Source: Bradyrhizobium niftali
GTDB taxonomy: Bacteria; Pseudomonadota; Alphaproteobacteria; Rhizobiales; Xanthobacteraceae
Assembly: GCF_004571025.1 (NCBI RefSeq)
Contig: NZ_SPQT01000036.1
Coordinates: 23,286 to 87,285, forward strand
DNA: 64,000 bases
Direction of reading: 5' to 3'
The stretch's first letter is position 1. Every line of letters starts with the position of its first letter. Of the stretch, positions 55,451 to 63,704 are shown in pieces. The position numbers and the translations under genes are program-made. The notes beneath the pieces were generated by a model. The model had not been told where the DNA came from. It saw only the letters and a program-made list of their open reading frames with translations, and did not search any database.

Positions 55451-56659
55451 TCACTCCATCACCGTCCGCGTCAGCGTGCTCCTCGCGAATTTCTTCAGCG
55501 GCATCGGCTTGCCGAACAGAAAACCCTGCACGAAGTCGAAGCCGAGCTCGTTCGCGGCAACGAGGTCGGCGCGGCTCTCGACGCCTTCGGCGATCGCACA
55601 CGCGCCATAGCCCTGCGCAAGCTCGACGATGTGCCGGCACACCGTGCGCTTGAGGCGGTCATTGCCGCTGCCGGTGACGAAGTGCCGGTCGGCCTTCAGT
55701 TTGATGAAGGGGAGCTTGCCCAGGTCCATCAGCGACGGCCAGTTGGCGCCGAGATTGTCGATCGACAGGCCGATATTGTGCAGGCCCACTTCGCGCGCCA
55801 CCTCGCCGAGGACATCGAGGTCGCGGATCGCCTCCTCGCTGTCGATCTCGATCGTCAGTCCGCCGAAGGCCGGATGCGTCGGCATGCGACGGCAGAGATC
55901 GCGCACGGCCTGCGGCTCCTTCAGATACGAGGCCGGCAGGTTGATCGAGAGATCGACCGGGCTCTGGTGCTCGAGCAGATAGTGCCAGTCCTGCACGGCG
56001 CGCTCGATCACGAATTCCGAGAGGTCGCGCAGATGCGGATCGTGCGCCTCGGGAATGAAATAGGCCGGCGGCACCACGCCCCAGGTCGGGTGGCGCATCC
56101 GCACCAGCGCCTCGGCGCCGTTGCGGATCAGCGTCCTCGCGTCGATCTTGGGCTGGTACCACAGCTCGAGCCAGCCGGCATGCAGGGCCTCGCCGACATG
56201 CACGGCCGGGCTCGGCGCCGGCTCCTCCGGCAGCAGCATCGCGACGCGCTCGCGCAGCGTCTCGGCGGCAAAGGGCGTGGTCAGCGGCGGCAGCATGGCA
56301 AGGCCATATTCCTCGCCGACCTGCTGCACGGCCCTGACGATGATCGACTCGCGGGCGCCGACGGCGAGAACCTTGCCGTCGAAGGCCTCGCGCACCAGCG
56401 TCTCCAGAAATGTCCCGGGCTCGATGCCGTCGGCGGCGATTCCAAGCAGGATCAGGTCCGGTAATTCGCTCGTCAGCACGGTTTTCAGCTCCTCCGCGCT
56501 GGCGCATTCGGTCGTGACGAAGCCGAGATCCTCCAGCACCTCGGCGAGGAAAGCACGCAGATGGCGCTTGCCGTCGGCGACGCAAGCGCGCGGCGTTACC
56601 TTTCGCCGCCCGAAGGTTTTGGGCCTTCGTCCGGCGAGTTCTACAATTTGATCGTTCAT
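55451..56659 (-). CDS. pseudo-receiver/EAL domain protein
   Basis: A 402-residue protein with a receiver-like N-terminal domain (about 23-145) and an EAL domain (about 155-395). In the receiver the phospho-acceptor site reads LLGIAADG, with Gly73 where Asp is expected, so it cannot be phosphorylated in the normal way. In the EAL domain, EALVR (183-187), Asn240, Glu271, Asp301, Lys320, Glu358 and Gln378 (QGFLFG) remain, but the second Asp of the DDFG motif is Asn302 (DNLG), so c-di-GMP hydrolysis is doubtful. It may be a c-di-GMP effector rather than an enzyme. It opens the signalling cluster at the end of the window. Confidence 0.9.
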   Translation of the reverse strand: MNDQIVELAGRRPKTFGRRKVTPRACVADGKRHLRAFLAEVLEDLGFVTTECASAEELKTVLTSELPDLILLGIAADGIEPGTFLETLVREAFDGKVLAVGARESIIVRAVQQVGEEYGLAMLPPLTTPFAAETLRERVAMLLPEEPAPSPAVHVGEALHAGWLELWYQPKIDARTLIRNGAEALVRMRHPTWGVVPPAYFIPEAHDPHLRDLSEFVIERAVQDWHYLLEHQSPVDLSINLPASYLKEPQAVRDLCRRMPTHPAFGGLTIEIDSEEAIRDLDVLGEVAREVGLHNIGLSIDNLGANWPSLMDLGKLPFIKLKADRHFVTGSGNDRLKRTVCRHIVELAQGYGACAIAEGVESRADLVAANELGFDFVQGFLFGKPMPLKKFARSTLTRTVME

Positions 56660-56944
56660 CTCAAGCCACTCCCGTTCGGCGACGGTGTTAGCGATGGGAG
56701 CAGTTTCAAATATGGAAGGCTTCAGTCGATTGTCGGATTATCTGGGTAACGTTAAAGCCCTCATCATTCCTAAAATTGTTCGGATCTCGTTCGGGAAGTC
56801 TTTACGTCTGACCGCGTGTGACGGACGCATGACACGGTCATCGCGAGAGATTTTTTGAAAGCTGCGGCCGGTGCGAGAGCAAGGCCGGTGTCCTGCAATT
56901 GGACGACGCCGTTCGCGCTTCGCCCAATTGAATAACGATGGCCT

Positions 56945-57370
56945 TCAATTGTTTGTGGCCTTGTCGTGCTGAGCCATGCCGACCGCCTTGTAGTCATAGG
57001 TCGGATAGAACTCGGTGCGGTACGCGCCCCACGCGGTATCCTCGATGACGCGATTGACTTCGCGCAGTCGCGAGGCCGGCAGCCGCAGCGTGATCACCTG
57101 GCCGATGCCCATCATCACGTACCAGCTCACGACCTCGATTCCGGGCGGCGGAAACGCCTTGTGGAATCCCTGCTTGTCGAGCTGCGCATTCAGCTCGTTG
57201 AGCGGGCGGGACTGGTCGTGCTTGAAGAAGACGGTCAGAAGCACCGCGTTGTCGGCGGTCGGCGCGGCATTGCCTTGCGGCGGCGAGGTCTGCGCCATCG
57301 TCGTCGATGTGAGCGCCAACGCGCCCGCAAGCATGGCCGCCATCGTCAATGTCCGTCGGTTCGATCTCAT
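56945..57370 (-). CDS. exported protein of unknown function
   Basis: A 141-residue protein with a signal peptide at about 1-28 (NRRTLTMAAMLAGALALTSTTMAQ) and a small soluble domain (about 45-135) including VFFKHDQSRPLNELNAQL, PPGIEVVSWYVMMGIGQVITLRLPASRL (parts) and a terminal YPTYDYKAVGMAQ. I do not recognise a named family. The start at 57370 has AAGGA seven bases upstream; the frame is open to 57532 with no support. No operon partner. Confidence 0.75.
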   Translation of the reverse strand: MRSNRRTLTMAAMLAGALALTSTTMAQTSPPQGNAAPTADNAVLLTVFFKHDQSRPLNELNAQLDKQGFHKAFPPPGIEVVSWYVMMGIGQVITLRLPASRLREVNRVIEDTAWGAYRTEFYPTYDYKAVGMAQHDKATNN

Positions 57371-57706
57371 CGCGGAGTCCTTCCCAATGCTCATGCGGTG
57401 CATCGGAGAATAGGAGCGACAGCTACGGCCGAAGAACTCATTTTCGCGCGATGCGCGAATGTTCCGCCTCCGCTCGCGACGGTTCTGCGACGATGCGCGC
57501 GGCCGCGACGGCGAAAGTGTGAAGCAGATCACATGCGGCTTGCTGCACCTGCGCTATTGCTCGAGGCAGCCGGTGGTGGGCTGTCGAGGATCGCAGCAAT
57601 GACGACGCGGCGGATATTGTATTGGTGGTTCAGGTTCGTGCTGTCAGGGCGATTTCTCGATCGCTTCCTGTGCCTGCCGCGCGCGCATTGATTGCGCTGC
57701 CGAATG
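57371..57706. other. 336-bp intergenic region
   Basis: Upstream of the exported protein (57370, minus) and after the 387-residue gene (57707, minus). No RNA, repeat or gene recognised. Confidence 0.5.
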
Positions 57707-58870
57707 TCAGGTCTGTCCGATCAATTTGCGAAACGCTGCCGCGCCGTCCTGCACGGCGTCGCGTCCCTTCCAGGCCAGATAGGACAGCTTGCCGCCGAGC
57801 GTGTCGTGGCTGCGTAGCCGGCGCGAGCCGAGAATGTGTCCGACATTGGCCGGGAAGCGGCTCACCTCGGCGGCCACCAGCGCCGCGATCGCGTCCATCA
57901 ATTGCTGGAGGCGGACGCCCCATTCGCAATGTTCGATGCCGTCGATGCGGACCTTGAGCGCATATTCGGTGTCGTAGATTTCGGCGAGCAGGTCGCGAGC
58001 GATCAGCACCCGGTTGTGCCGGAGCGCGATCCTGAGGGCGAGGCGCTTGTCGTCGAGCCGGTCGAGCACCATGGCAACGACGCAGGCATAGGGCGTGGCG
58101 GCGACGTCGGCCGCGCTCTTGCTCGCGGCGGCCCTGGTGGCCAGGTGCACCAATTGCCAGGACGTCTTCAGCCGCCGCGCTACCAGCGCCAGCGCGAAGG
58201 GCAGCGCCTCGGGATGAGCCTTCTTGAAGGCATCGAGCCGCGCGGTGATCTGGGCGACCTGGCCGTCGTCGAATTTCGCGATCTTCTCGGGCAGCTTTTC
58301 GTTGAACTTCGGCAGCGCGGCGCCGGCGCGCAGCACCTGCTGCATCTTCTTGACGTCGTCGAAGGCGCTGCGCGAAGCCGTGTATTGCGCGAGCTTGCCG
58401 CGGGCGAACTCGGTGCTCTCCGTCGAGGCGAGGGTGTTCTCGAGGACCTTGACGACCTTGGTCTGGAAGATCGACGCGATCTTCAGCACTTCCTTCGGGT
58501 TGTTGGCGGTGACCTGGTCGTTGATCGCCTTGATGTAGTCGCGCGCCATGGTCGGCAGCAGGTCGCGGCAGATCCACTCCCAGATCGGGGTGAGGGTGTT
58601 GCGCGAAATTCGCCCCATGTTGGGGTGCTCGGGTGCGCCGTCGATCAGCAGCAGCTCGAGCGGCGCGAAGAAATAACGCGAGGGGCTGGTGGCGCGCGCC
58701 TGGGTCGATCCGTCCTTGCGAAACTCGGCGCGCAGGCGGGCCTGGACGTCGGCCGAGCCCGGCATGTCGATGCCGCACAGCTCGAGCCGCTCAAGCTCGC
58801 TGAGCAGACAGCTGCGCGACAGCGGCGTCAGCCTCTGCAAGAATTCCGACAGCCGGTCGATCTCGTTCAT
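57707..58870 (-). CDS. conserved-looking cytoplasmic protein, unknown function
   Basis: A 387-residue soluble protein without signal peptide or membrane segments, mostly helical by composition. It has no recognised domain; visible landmarks are MNEIDRLSEFLQRL, SRYFFAPLELLLIDGAPEH, ISRNTLTPIWEWICRDL and a C-terminal HDTLGGKLSYLAWKG. Coding signs are strong: the start at 58870 is followed by uninterrupted high-GC codon usage to 57707. It lies between signalling genes and is divergent from the LuxR gene at 59211; a near-CtrA box (58968-58982) is about 98 bases upstream. Function unknown. Confidence 0.8.
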   Translation of the reverse strand: MNEIDRLSEFLQRLTPLSRSCLLSELERLELCGIDMPGSADVQARLRAEFRKDGSTQARATSPSRYFFAPLELLLIDGAPEHPNMGRISRNTLTPIWEWICRDLLPTMARDYIKAINDQVTANNPKEVLKIASIFQTKVVKVLENTLASTESTEFARGKLAQYTASRSAFDDVKKMQQVLRAGAALPKFNEKLPEKIAKFDDGQVAQITARLDAFKKAHPEALPFALALVARRLKTSWQLVHLATRAAASKSAADVAATPYACVVAMVLDRLDDKRLALRIALRHNRVLIARDLLAEIYDTEYALKVRIDGIEHCEWGVRLQQLMDAIAALVAAEVSRFPANVGHILGSRRLRSHDTLGGKLSYLAWKGRDAVQDGAAAFRKLIGQT

Positions 58871-59210
58871 GGCACGCAATCTTCCGCAACGATTCCAGCA
58901 AGCCCACGGGCTCAATGCATGGAGGCATTTGCGCGCTCTCAATCGGATCTAGAGAAGCAAGTCGCCGTTAATTTATCCGTAAAATCCGGGGGCGGCGGAC
59001 GACCGTCCGGGAGACGGCGGTTAAGGAGACTTCGGCCTATCTGCCCAGGAAGTGGGCGGAGTTCTCAACCCTTGCATGGTCGAGGTCAGCTTCGCGCAAG
59101 CATAAATTGTGCCGATGCCGGCGTTTTAGCGCAAAACTGCCAAAATCACCGTAATCTTACGGAGCAAAAAGTTAACCACAGATCGGCCCGGGTTCCGCTA
59201 AACAGGTCAC
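58871..59210. other. 340-bp divergent intergenic region with a near-CtrA site
   Basis: Promoter region shared by the 387-residue gene (minus) and the LuxR gene (plus). It holds TTAATTTATCCGTAA at 58968-58982, which matches the CtrA consensus at seven of eight defined positions, and AT-rich stretches up to 59190. No RNA or gene recognised. Confidence 0.45.
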
Positions 59211-59834
59211 ATGGGGTCACAGAACGATACGGCGACCGATTCGCGGCCGTCGGAATGGTACGAAAGCAGCACTGCTTCGGCTGAAGAGCTCGACTTCGTC
59301 CGCCTGAACGCCGCCCGCGCCAAGGCCGCCGACGAAATGGCCGCCGCCATCGCCCGCGAGCTCAATGGCCCCCTGACTGCGCTCCTGCTCTACATGGGCG
59401 AGATCAAGCATCACAGCGATCAGCTCGCGCCGGCTACGGGCGACCGCGCCTATTTGCAGCGGGTGGTGGAGAATGCGCTGACGCAGACCGAGCGCGTTTG
59501 CGGCCTGGTCAAGCAGCTTGCCGGTCCCCACAAGGGCGACTCGCCGATCCCTCCCCGGATCGAGGACGCCGAATCGAAGGCCGCCCGTGTGTCGCAGCCG
59601 CAGCGCGTGCCGAGCGCCGAACTCCTGGGCCTGTCGGGCCAGAAGCGGCTGACCAAACGCGAACGCGAGGTGCTCCGGCTGATCAGCGAGGGCTATTCGA
59701 ACAAGCAGGGTGCGCTTCGGATGCAGATCAGTCCGCGCACGTTCGAGAGCCATCGCGCCGAGGCGATGCGCAAGCTCGGTGCGCGCAACACCGCGGACCT
59801 CGTCCGCGCGGCGCTGCTGCATTCGATCGATTGA
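59211..59834 (+). CDS. LuxR-type regulator with HisKA-like N-terminal domain
   Basis: A 207-residue protein. Residues 145-205 are a LuxR/FixJ-type HTH (LTKREREVLRLISEGYSNKQ, ISPRTFESHRAEAMRKL in parts). Residues 35-105 look like a histidine-kinase dimerisation helix pair, but the phospho-acceptor position is Arg49 in ARELNGPLTALL instead of His in the usual H-E-L/I-x-x-P-L motif. There is no receiver or ATPase domain. It probably dimerises by the helix pair and may sense a partner kinase; that is inference. Divergent from the 387-residue gene, in the signalling cluster. Confidence 0.85.
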   Translation: MGSQNDTATDSRPSEWYESSTASAEELDFVRLNAARAKAADEMAAAIARELNGPLTALLLYMGEIKHHSDQLAPATGDRAYLQRVVENALTQTERVCGLVKQLAGPHKGDSPIPPRIEDAESKAARVSQPQRVPSAELLGLSGQKRLTKREREVLRLISEGYSNKQGALRMQISPRTFESHRAEAMRKLGARNTADLVRAALLHSID

Positions 59835-59888
59835 GGTTGTTGTCTTGCGCCGCCGGTCGCGGCGCGGGGCCGGGGCGGCCGATCGCGT

Positions 59889-60137
59889 TCAGAAGTAGTC
59901 TTCCGAGAAGGGGCGCGCGCGAGAGACGGGGCGCAGCGGCTTGATCTCTTCCTTCGGCGCGTTCGGAATGATCGTGATGGTCCAGCGGGGAGGGATGCTC
60001 GATTCCTGCTCCAGCACCGAGCGCACGAAGCCGGTCACCGTCGACTCGCCAGCCTTCACCGTCGCCATCCGGCCGTTGAACTGGGCGATGCGAAAGCGAC
60101 GGACCTCCTTCTGGTCCACAGTCTCGTAGGTGAACAT
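59889..60137 (-). CDS. small conserved-looking protein, unknown function
   Basis: An 82-residue protein, MFTYETVDQKEVRRFRIAQF... ending RPFSEDYF. A good ribosome-binding site (AGGAGGG) precedes the ATG at 60137, which supports it being real. No domain recognised, no signal peptide; a basic N-terminal half and a proline-containing C-terminal half. It lies alone between the LuxR gene (convergent) and the Hpt gene (same strand). Confidence 0.7.
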   Translation of the reverse strand: MFTYETVDQKEVRRFRIAQFNGRMATVKAGESTVTGFVRSVLEQESSIPPRWTITIIPNAPKEEIKPLRPVSRARPFSEDYF

Positions 60138-60234
60138 GGAAACCCTCCTGGTTTCCCGCGACTATCACCAGCTATGATTAGCCATCTGTGAAAATCCCAA
60201 ACCGTAGAAGTACGGCGGGGTTGCATCGGTCTCG

Positions 60235-60612
60235 TTATGCCTGCGGATCCTGCGCGCGCGCGGCGGCGTAGGCGGCATCCATGCGCTCCAGGAGATCACT
60301 GAATTCGGCCTCGCCGAGCGTCTCCGCGGTCTTCTCCAGCCGCAGCGCCAGCGCCGCGAGCCTGAGATAGCCGAACGTCCCGGCCGCGCTCTTCAGCGAA
60401 TGGGCCTCACGCGCGATTTTGGCGGGGTGATGCGCGAGCGAGAGCGTGCGGAACAGTTGCAGGCGTGCGCAGGTCTCGCCCCAGAACACGGCGCGCACTT
60501 CGCCGGCGCCGTCCTCGCCGATCTCGCGCACCAGCGCCGCGTACGCGCCCGGCTCGCGCGCGGGCTCGGCATCGAGCGCTGCCTGAGAAGGCGCAACGGT
60601 CATTTCAAGCAT
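60235..60612 (-). CDS. Hpt (histidine phosphotransfer) domain protein
   Basis: A single-domain phosphotransfer protein of 125 residues. The Hpt motif is EAHSLKSAAGTFG with phosphorylatable His71, in a four-helix bundle with helices at about 50-125. Such proteins relay phosphate between a hybrid kinase and a response regulator; the partner is unknown, but the receiver protein at 62810 and CheA at 63705 are close. The start is ambiguous between 60603, 60612 and 60633 (GTG); 60612 is used. Confidence 0.88.
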   Translation of the reverse strand: MLEMTVAPSQAALDAEPAREPGAYAALVREIGEDGAGEVRAVFWGETCARLQLFRTLSLAHHPAKIAREAHSLKSAAGTFGYLRLAALALRLEKTAETLGEAEFSDLLERMDAAYAAARAQDPQA

Positions 60613-60768
60613 GGCTTGGCCTGCCTTGGTCACGGTTCGTTTGTCGCGTAGCGCGTTCGGCGCGCGGATCGGTCCGTGTCTAGGGCATTTGAATTTCAGT
60701 TCCGGTAGCAGGACAGCGGGTGTTTGCAGGCCGGCATTAGCCGCAGGTTTACCACGCGGCAGCGCCGG

Positions 60769-61467
60769 TCAGCGCTGGCCGAGCAGACGGTCGTACTGGG
60801 TCTTCACGGTGGCGTAGCATTCGCACGCGGTCTGGCGCAGGCCGTCCAGGTTCAGGATCTGGATGTGCCCGCGGCTGTAGTGGATGAAATTGGCCTGCTG
60901 CAAGGTATTGGCGACCAGCGACACGCTGTTGCGCCGCGCCCCGATCATCTGCGCCATGGCCTCCTGGGTCAGCAGCAGCCGATAGTCGCCCGACAGATCA
61001 TGGGTGTGCAACAGGCAGCGCGACAGCCGCGATTCCACCGGGTGGGCGGCGTTGCAGCCCGCGGTCTGCTGGACCTGCACGTAAACCGCAAGCCCATGGC
61101 GCGTGAGCAACGTCCGCAGGGTGCCGCTCTGGTCGGCCGCGATGCGCAGCCGGTCGAGATCCATCATCGACGCGACGCCAGGAATCAGCACGATCGCCGT
61201 GTTCAGCGCGCATGCATCGCCCATGGTCGAGAGCGTGCCGAGCAAGCTGTCGCGGCCGATCATCGCGACCTGCACGTGCTCGCCCTTGGCGAACTTCACC
61301 ACCAGCGAGATGACGCCGCGGTGGGGAAAGAACGCGCGCTTGAGCGTCTCGCCGGCCTCGACCAGAACGGCCTCGTGCGGCAGATCGACCGTGCGCAGGT
61401 GCGGGCGGATCAACTCGTAATCGTCCGCCGACAGCGCGGACAGGAAACCGTTGGATGGACGCGCCAT
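60769..61467 (-). CDS. Crp/Fnr family regulator (tandem copy 1)
   Basis: A 232-residue regulator: a cyclic-nucleotide-binding-like domain (about 15-140; PHRGVISLVVKFAKGEHVQV) and a C-terminal HTH of the Crp type (about 160-225; LLTQEAMAQMIGARRNSVSLVAN, quoted in part). None of the Cys clusters needed for an Fnr iron-sulfur centre is present, and the Arg/Ser pair of a cAMP site is not evident, so the signal is unknown. The start at 61467 (MARPSNGFL) is preferred over upstream codons. A close paralogue lies immediately upstream at 61659-62369 on the same strand. Confidence 0.9.
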   Translation of the reverse strand: MARPSNGFLSALSADDYELIRPHLRTVDLPHEAVLVEAGETLKRAFFPHRGVISLVVKFAKGEHVQVAMIGRDSLLGTLSTMGDACALNTAIVLIPGVASMMDLDRLRIAADQSGTLRTLLTRHGLAVYVQVQQTAGCNAAHPVESRLSRCLLHTHDLSGDYRLLLTQEAMAQMIGARRNSVSLVANTLQQANFIHYSRGHIQILNLDGLRQTACECYATVKTQYDRLLGQR

Positions 61468-61658
61468 CGTTTCCAAAGCTGCCTCCCGTCTCGTCAGGCA
61501 GGGACTTGCGAGAGCGAATTTGCCGATCCCAGCACGGGCGGGCTCCATCATGTTCCCGTCGGGATATATAGGCAATTGAGACAAGATGTCCGGGTGCGGC
61601 GTCACCCCTGCGAGGCTGTGTGCACCACGGCATGCCGACCGGCCGCCTCGGGCTCTCG

Positions 61659-62369
61659 TCACCGCGGCGCTCCGAGCAGGCGAGAATGGAAGGCCTTGAC
61701 CGCCGCATAGCAGTCGCAGGACGTCGTCTCCAGCGCGCGCGGTTCGATGACTTCGATCTGCCCGCGGGTGTAGCGAATGATGCCAGCCCGCTGCAGCGCA
61801 TGCGCGACGAGCGAAATGGCGTTGCGCCGCACGCCCATCATCTGTGCCAGCGCCTCCTGTGTCAGCGGCAGAATCGAGCCGTCGGAGAGGTCGTGGGCCC
61901 GCAAGAGCCAGCGCGCCAACCGGGCCTCGACCGGGTGCAGCGTATTGCAGAGCAACGATTGCTGCGCATGTGCGAGCAGGACCTGCTCATGACGCACCAT
62001 CAGACTTCGAAACGGCACGCTCGCGGCGGCGATCGTCCGGAAAGCCCCGATTTCAAGCATGGACGCCGTGCCCGGGAAGAGCACGACCGCGTCCGCCAGC
62101 GCGATGCCGTCGGTAAGCGCCGCGCCGCCGCCCACGACGCTGTCGCGTCCCAGCATTGCGATCTCGATCATTTGCCCTTCGGACAAGCCCAGCGTGATCG
62201 AAACGGACCCGCGGTGCGGGAAGTAGACGTATCTCAGTGCGGCGCCCGCTTCGCCCAAGACAGATTCCCTGACCATTTCGACTGTCGCGAGATGGGGGCG
62301 CAGCAGGTCGAAATCCGCAGCATCGAGCATTCGCAGCAATTGATTGGGCGGGGAGCCGCTCGCGGTCAT
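61659..62369 (-). CDS. Crp/Fnr family regulator (tandem copy 2)
   Basis: A 236-residue paralogue of the neighbouring regulator. The sensory domain carries PHRGSVSITLGLSEGQMIEIA, GRDSVVGGGAALTDGIALADA, and the HTH LTQEALAQMMGVRRNAISLVAH (parts), aligned without gaps to copy 1. There is again no iron-sulfur cysteine set. About 190 bases separate the two genes. A GTTGCG-T-CGCAAC dyad lies 61 bases upstream of the start. Confidence 0.9.
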   Translation of the reverse strand: MTASGSPPNQLLRMLDAADFDLLRPHLATVEMVRESVLGEAGAALRYVYFPHRGSVSITLGLSEGQMIEIAMLGRDSVVGGGAALTDGIALADAVVLFPGTASMLEIGAFRTIAAASVPFRSLMVRHEQVLLAHAQQSLLCNTLHPVEARLARWLLRAHDLSDGSILPLTQEALAQMMGVRRNAISLVAHALQRAGIIRYTRGQIEVIEPRALETTSCDCYAAVKAFHSRLLGAPR

Positions 62370-62809
62370 GCAGGATCAATTCCGACGCGTTCAATCTAAG
62401 ATCGACGCCGCGTCCATTTGTCCGGTCAAGTTGCGTCGCAACAAAGCATATTGTACAGGTTGTGTGGCTGTCCATATACCCGTTAGAGGGCAGACAGGCT
62501 GTCGCATTTGCGCCGGAAATAAGTACTGCGCGCTGATTCGCTCGGGAACCTTCGCGCATCCTGCGAGGCTGCGCAGGAAAAAGCGGTAGGGGGGCCTTCA
62601 TGAGCCGGCAGCACTGCATCCGCGCTGCGATCGGACGCCGGTCAGTCCGCGCAGCCTCGTCCATTGGACGAGCGGTTACCGCAACCGGACATCGCTCCGA
62701 ACAATGGCGCCGCACGGCTGCAGATTTCGCATCCGTCGTTTCCGTTTCCTGTCTCCGCCAAAGGTGTTTGCGACCGTCAATTCTTCGATCCCAACCAGAG
62801 GAGAAAGGC
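62370..62809. other. 440-bp divergent intergenic region
   Basis: Between Crp/Fnr copy 2 (minus) and the receiver protein (plus). It contains the perfect dyad GTTGCGTCGCAAC at 62430-62442. Short open frames here (for example from 62600) show no domain or start-site support and are not called. Confidence 0.5.
62430..62442. promoter_or_regulatory. 13-bp dyad GTTGCG-T-CGCAAC
   Basis: Perfect inverted repeat 61 bases upstream of the Crp/Fnr copy 2 start and 368 upstream of the receiver gene. Possible operator; no binding protein can be named. Confidence 0.45.
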
Positions 62810-63287
62810 GTGCCCCACGGTTCAATTATTGAATCGCCGAAACTGGAAGCTCAAACGGGGACAGAAAATCTGCGCCATATTCTCGTTGTCGACGACGACC
62901 CGATGGTGTGCATGGCCATCGAGGTCTATCTCCAGCGAAACCATTTTCGGGTGACGATTGCCGAAGGAGGCGAGGTCGAACTGCGCGCCCTCGAACACGA
63001 TCATTTCGATCTGGTGATCATCGACATCTTCATGCCGCACATGCGCGGCTTCGAATCGATCAGGATCTTCCACGAGCGGGCCCACCATTCCGCTGATCGC
63101 GATGTCCGGCTACGCTTTCGTAAATCTGAATTCACCCGCTCCCGATTTCCTCCGGATGGCGCTCGAGCTCGGCGCGGCACGCTGTCTGCGCAAGCCGTTC
63201 ACGCCGCTCGCGTTGCTCGCCGCCATCGAGGATTGCCTCGCGGAGCACCGTTCCGACGACATTATCTCGGCCGCGCGCCTGGGTTAG
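62810..63287 (+). pseudogene. single-domain response regulator, frameshifted
   Basis: A GTG at 62810 with AGGAG upstream starts a receiver domain: HILVVDDDPMVCMAIEVYL with the acidic pocket, phospho-acceptor Asp in IIDIFMPHMRGFE. After IFHERA the frame breaks at about 63081-63083, in a G/C run, and the next frame continues IPLIAMSGYAFVNLNSPAPDF, then AARCLRKPFTP with the conserved Lys, to the stop at 63287. One C added to GGGCCC would rejoin them: 478 bases is one short of whole codons minus none. The order of receiver motifs is complete, so the gene is intact apart from this base; a sequencing error is quite possible. Confidence 0.85.
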
Positions 63288-63704
63288 CGCGGCGCAGGCC
63301 GTCGTAGCGGCGGGGTAAGCATCCGTTTACCACAACCGCGGGCCTTACGGATCCCGGCAGGGCGCGATGCGATGGTCGCAAGAGCGCTCCCGATTGCGGG
63401 CGATCGGCTTCGATCCCACGCGGGCCGTGCATATCGTCCTTCACGAGCAGAACTTTTCGCGCGTGTTGCCTCGCCGTTATCGGCGCATTTACCTAACGCT
63501 TCCTTTCGTGACGGTTCGGTGCCGTTTTGCCGAAAAGTGCCGCAACATGCGGCTGAACCGCAAACTTCTCTTCAATATCCGTATTAGCACGGAGGATGAA
63601 ATTAACGGGACCGTGAAAGGGGTTGTCTAACGATCCACGCGCGGACTTCCGTCGATGCCAAGCGTGGCTCAGGCGCCGAAGCCCAGCTCAGTAAGGCGTA
63701 GCTC
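63288..63704. other. 417-bp intergenic region upstream of cheA
   Basis: Lies between the receiver gene and cheA. It holds GGTAAGCATCCGTTTACC near 63313-63330, an inverted repeat, and a short open frame (63367-63630) with no supporting features. No RNA gene recognised; a cheA promoter is expected here. Confidence 0.45.

Noticed and set aside
56770..56997. A 75-codon minus-strand open frame after the exported protein gene
   Set aside because: No start-site support and no domain; the 285-bp gap between the EAL and exported-protein genes shows nothing else.
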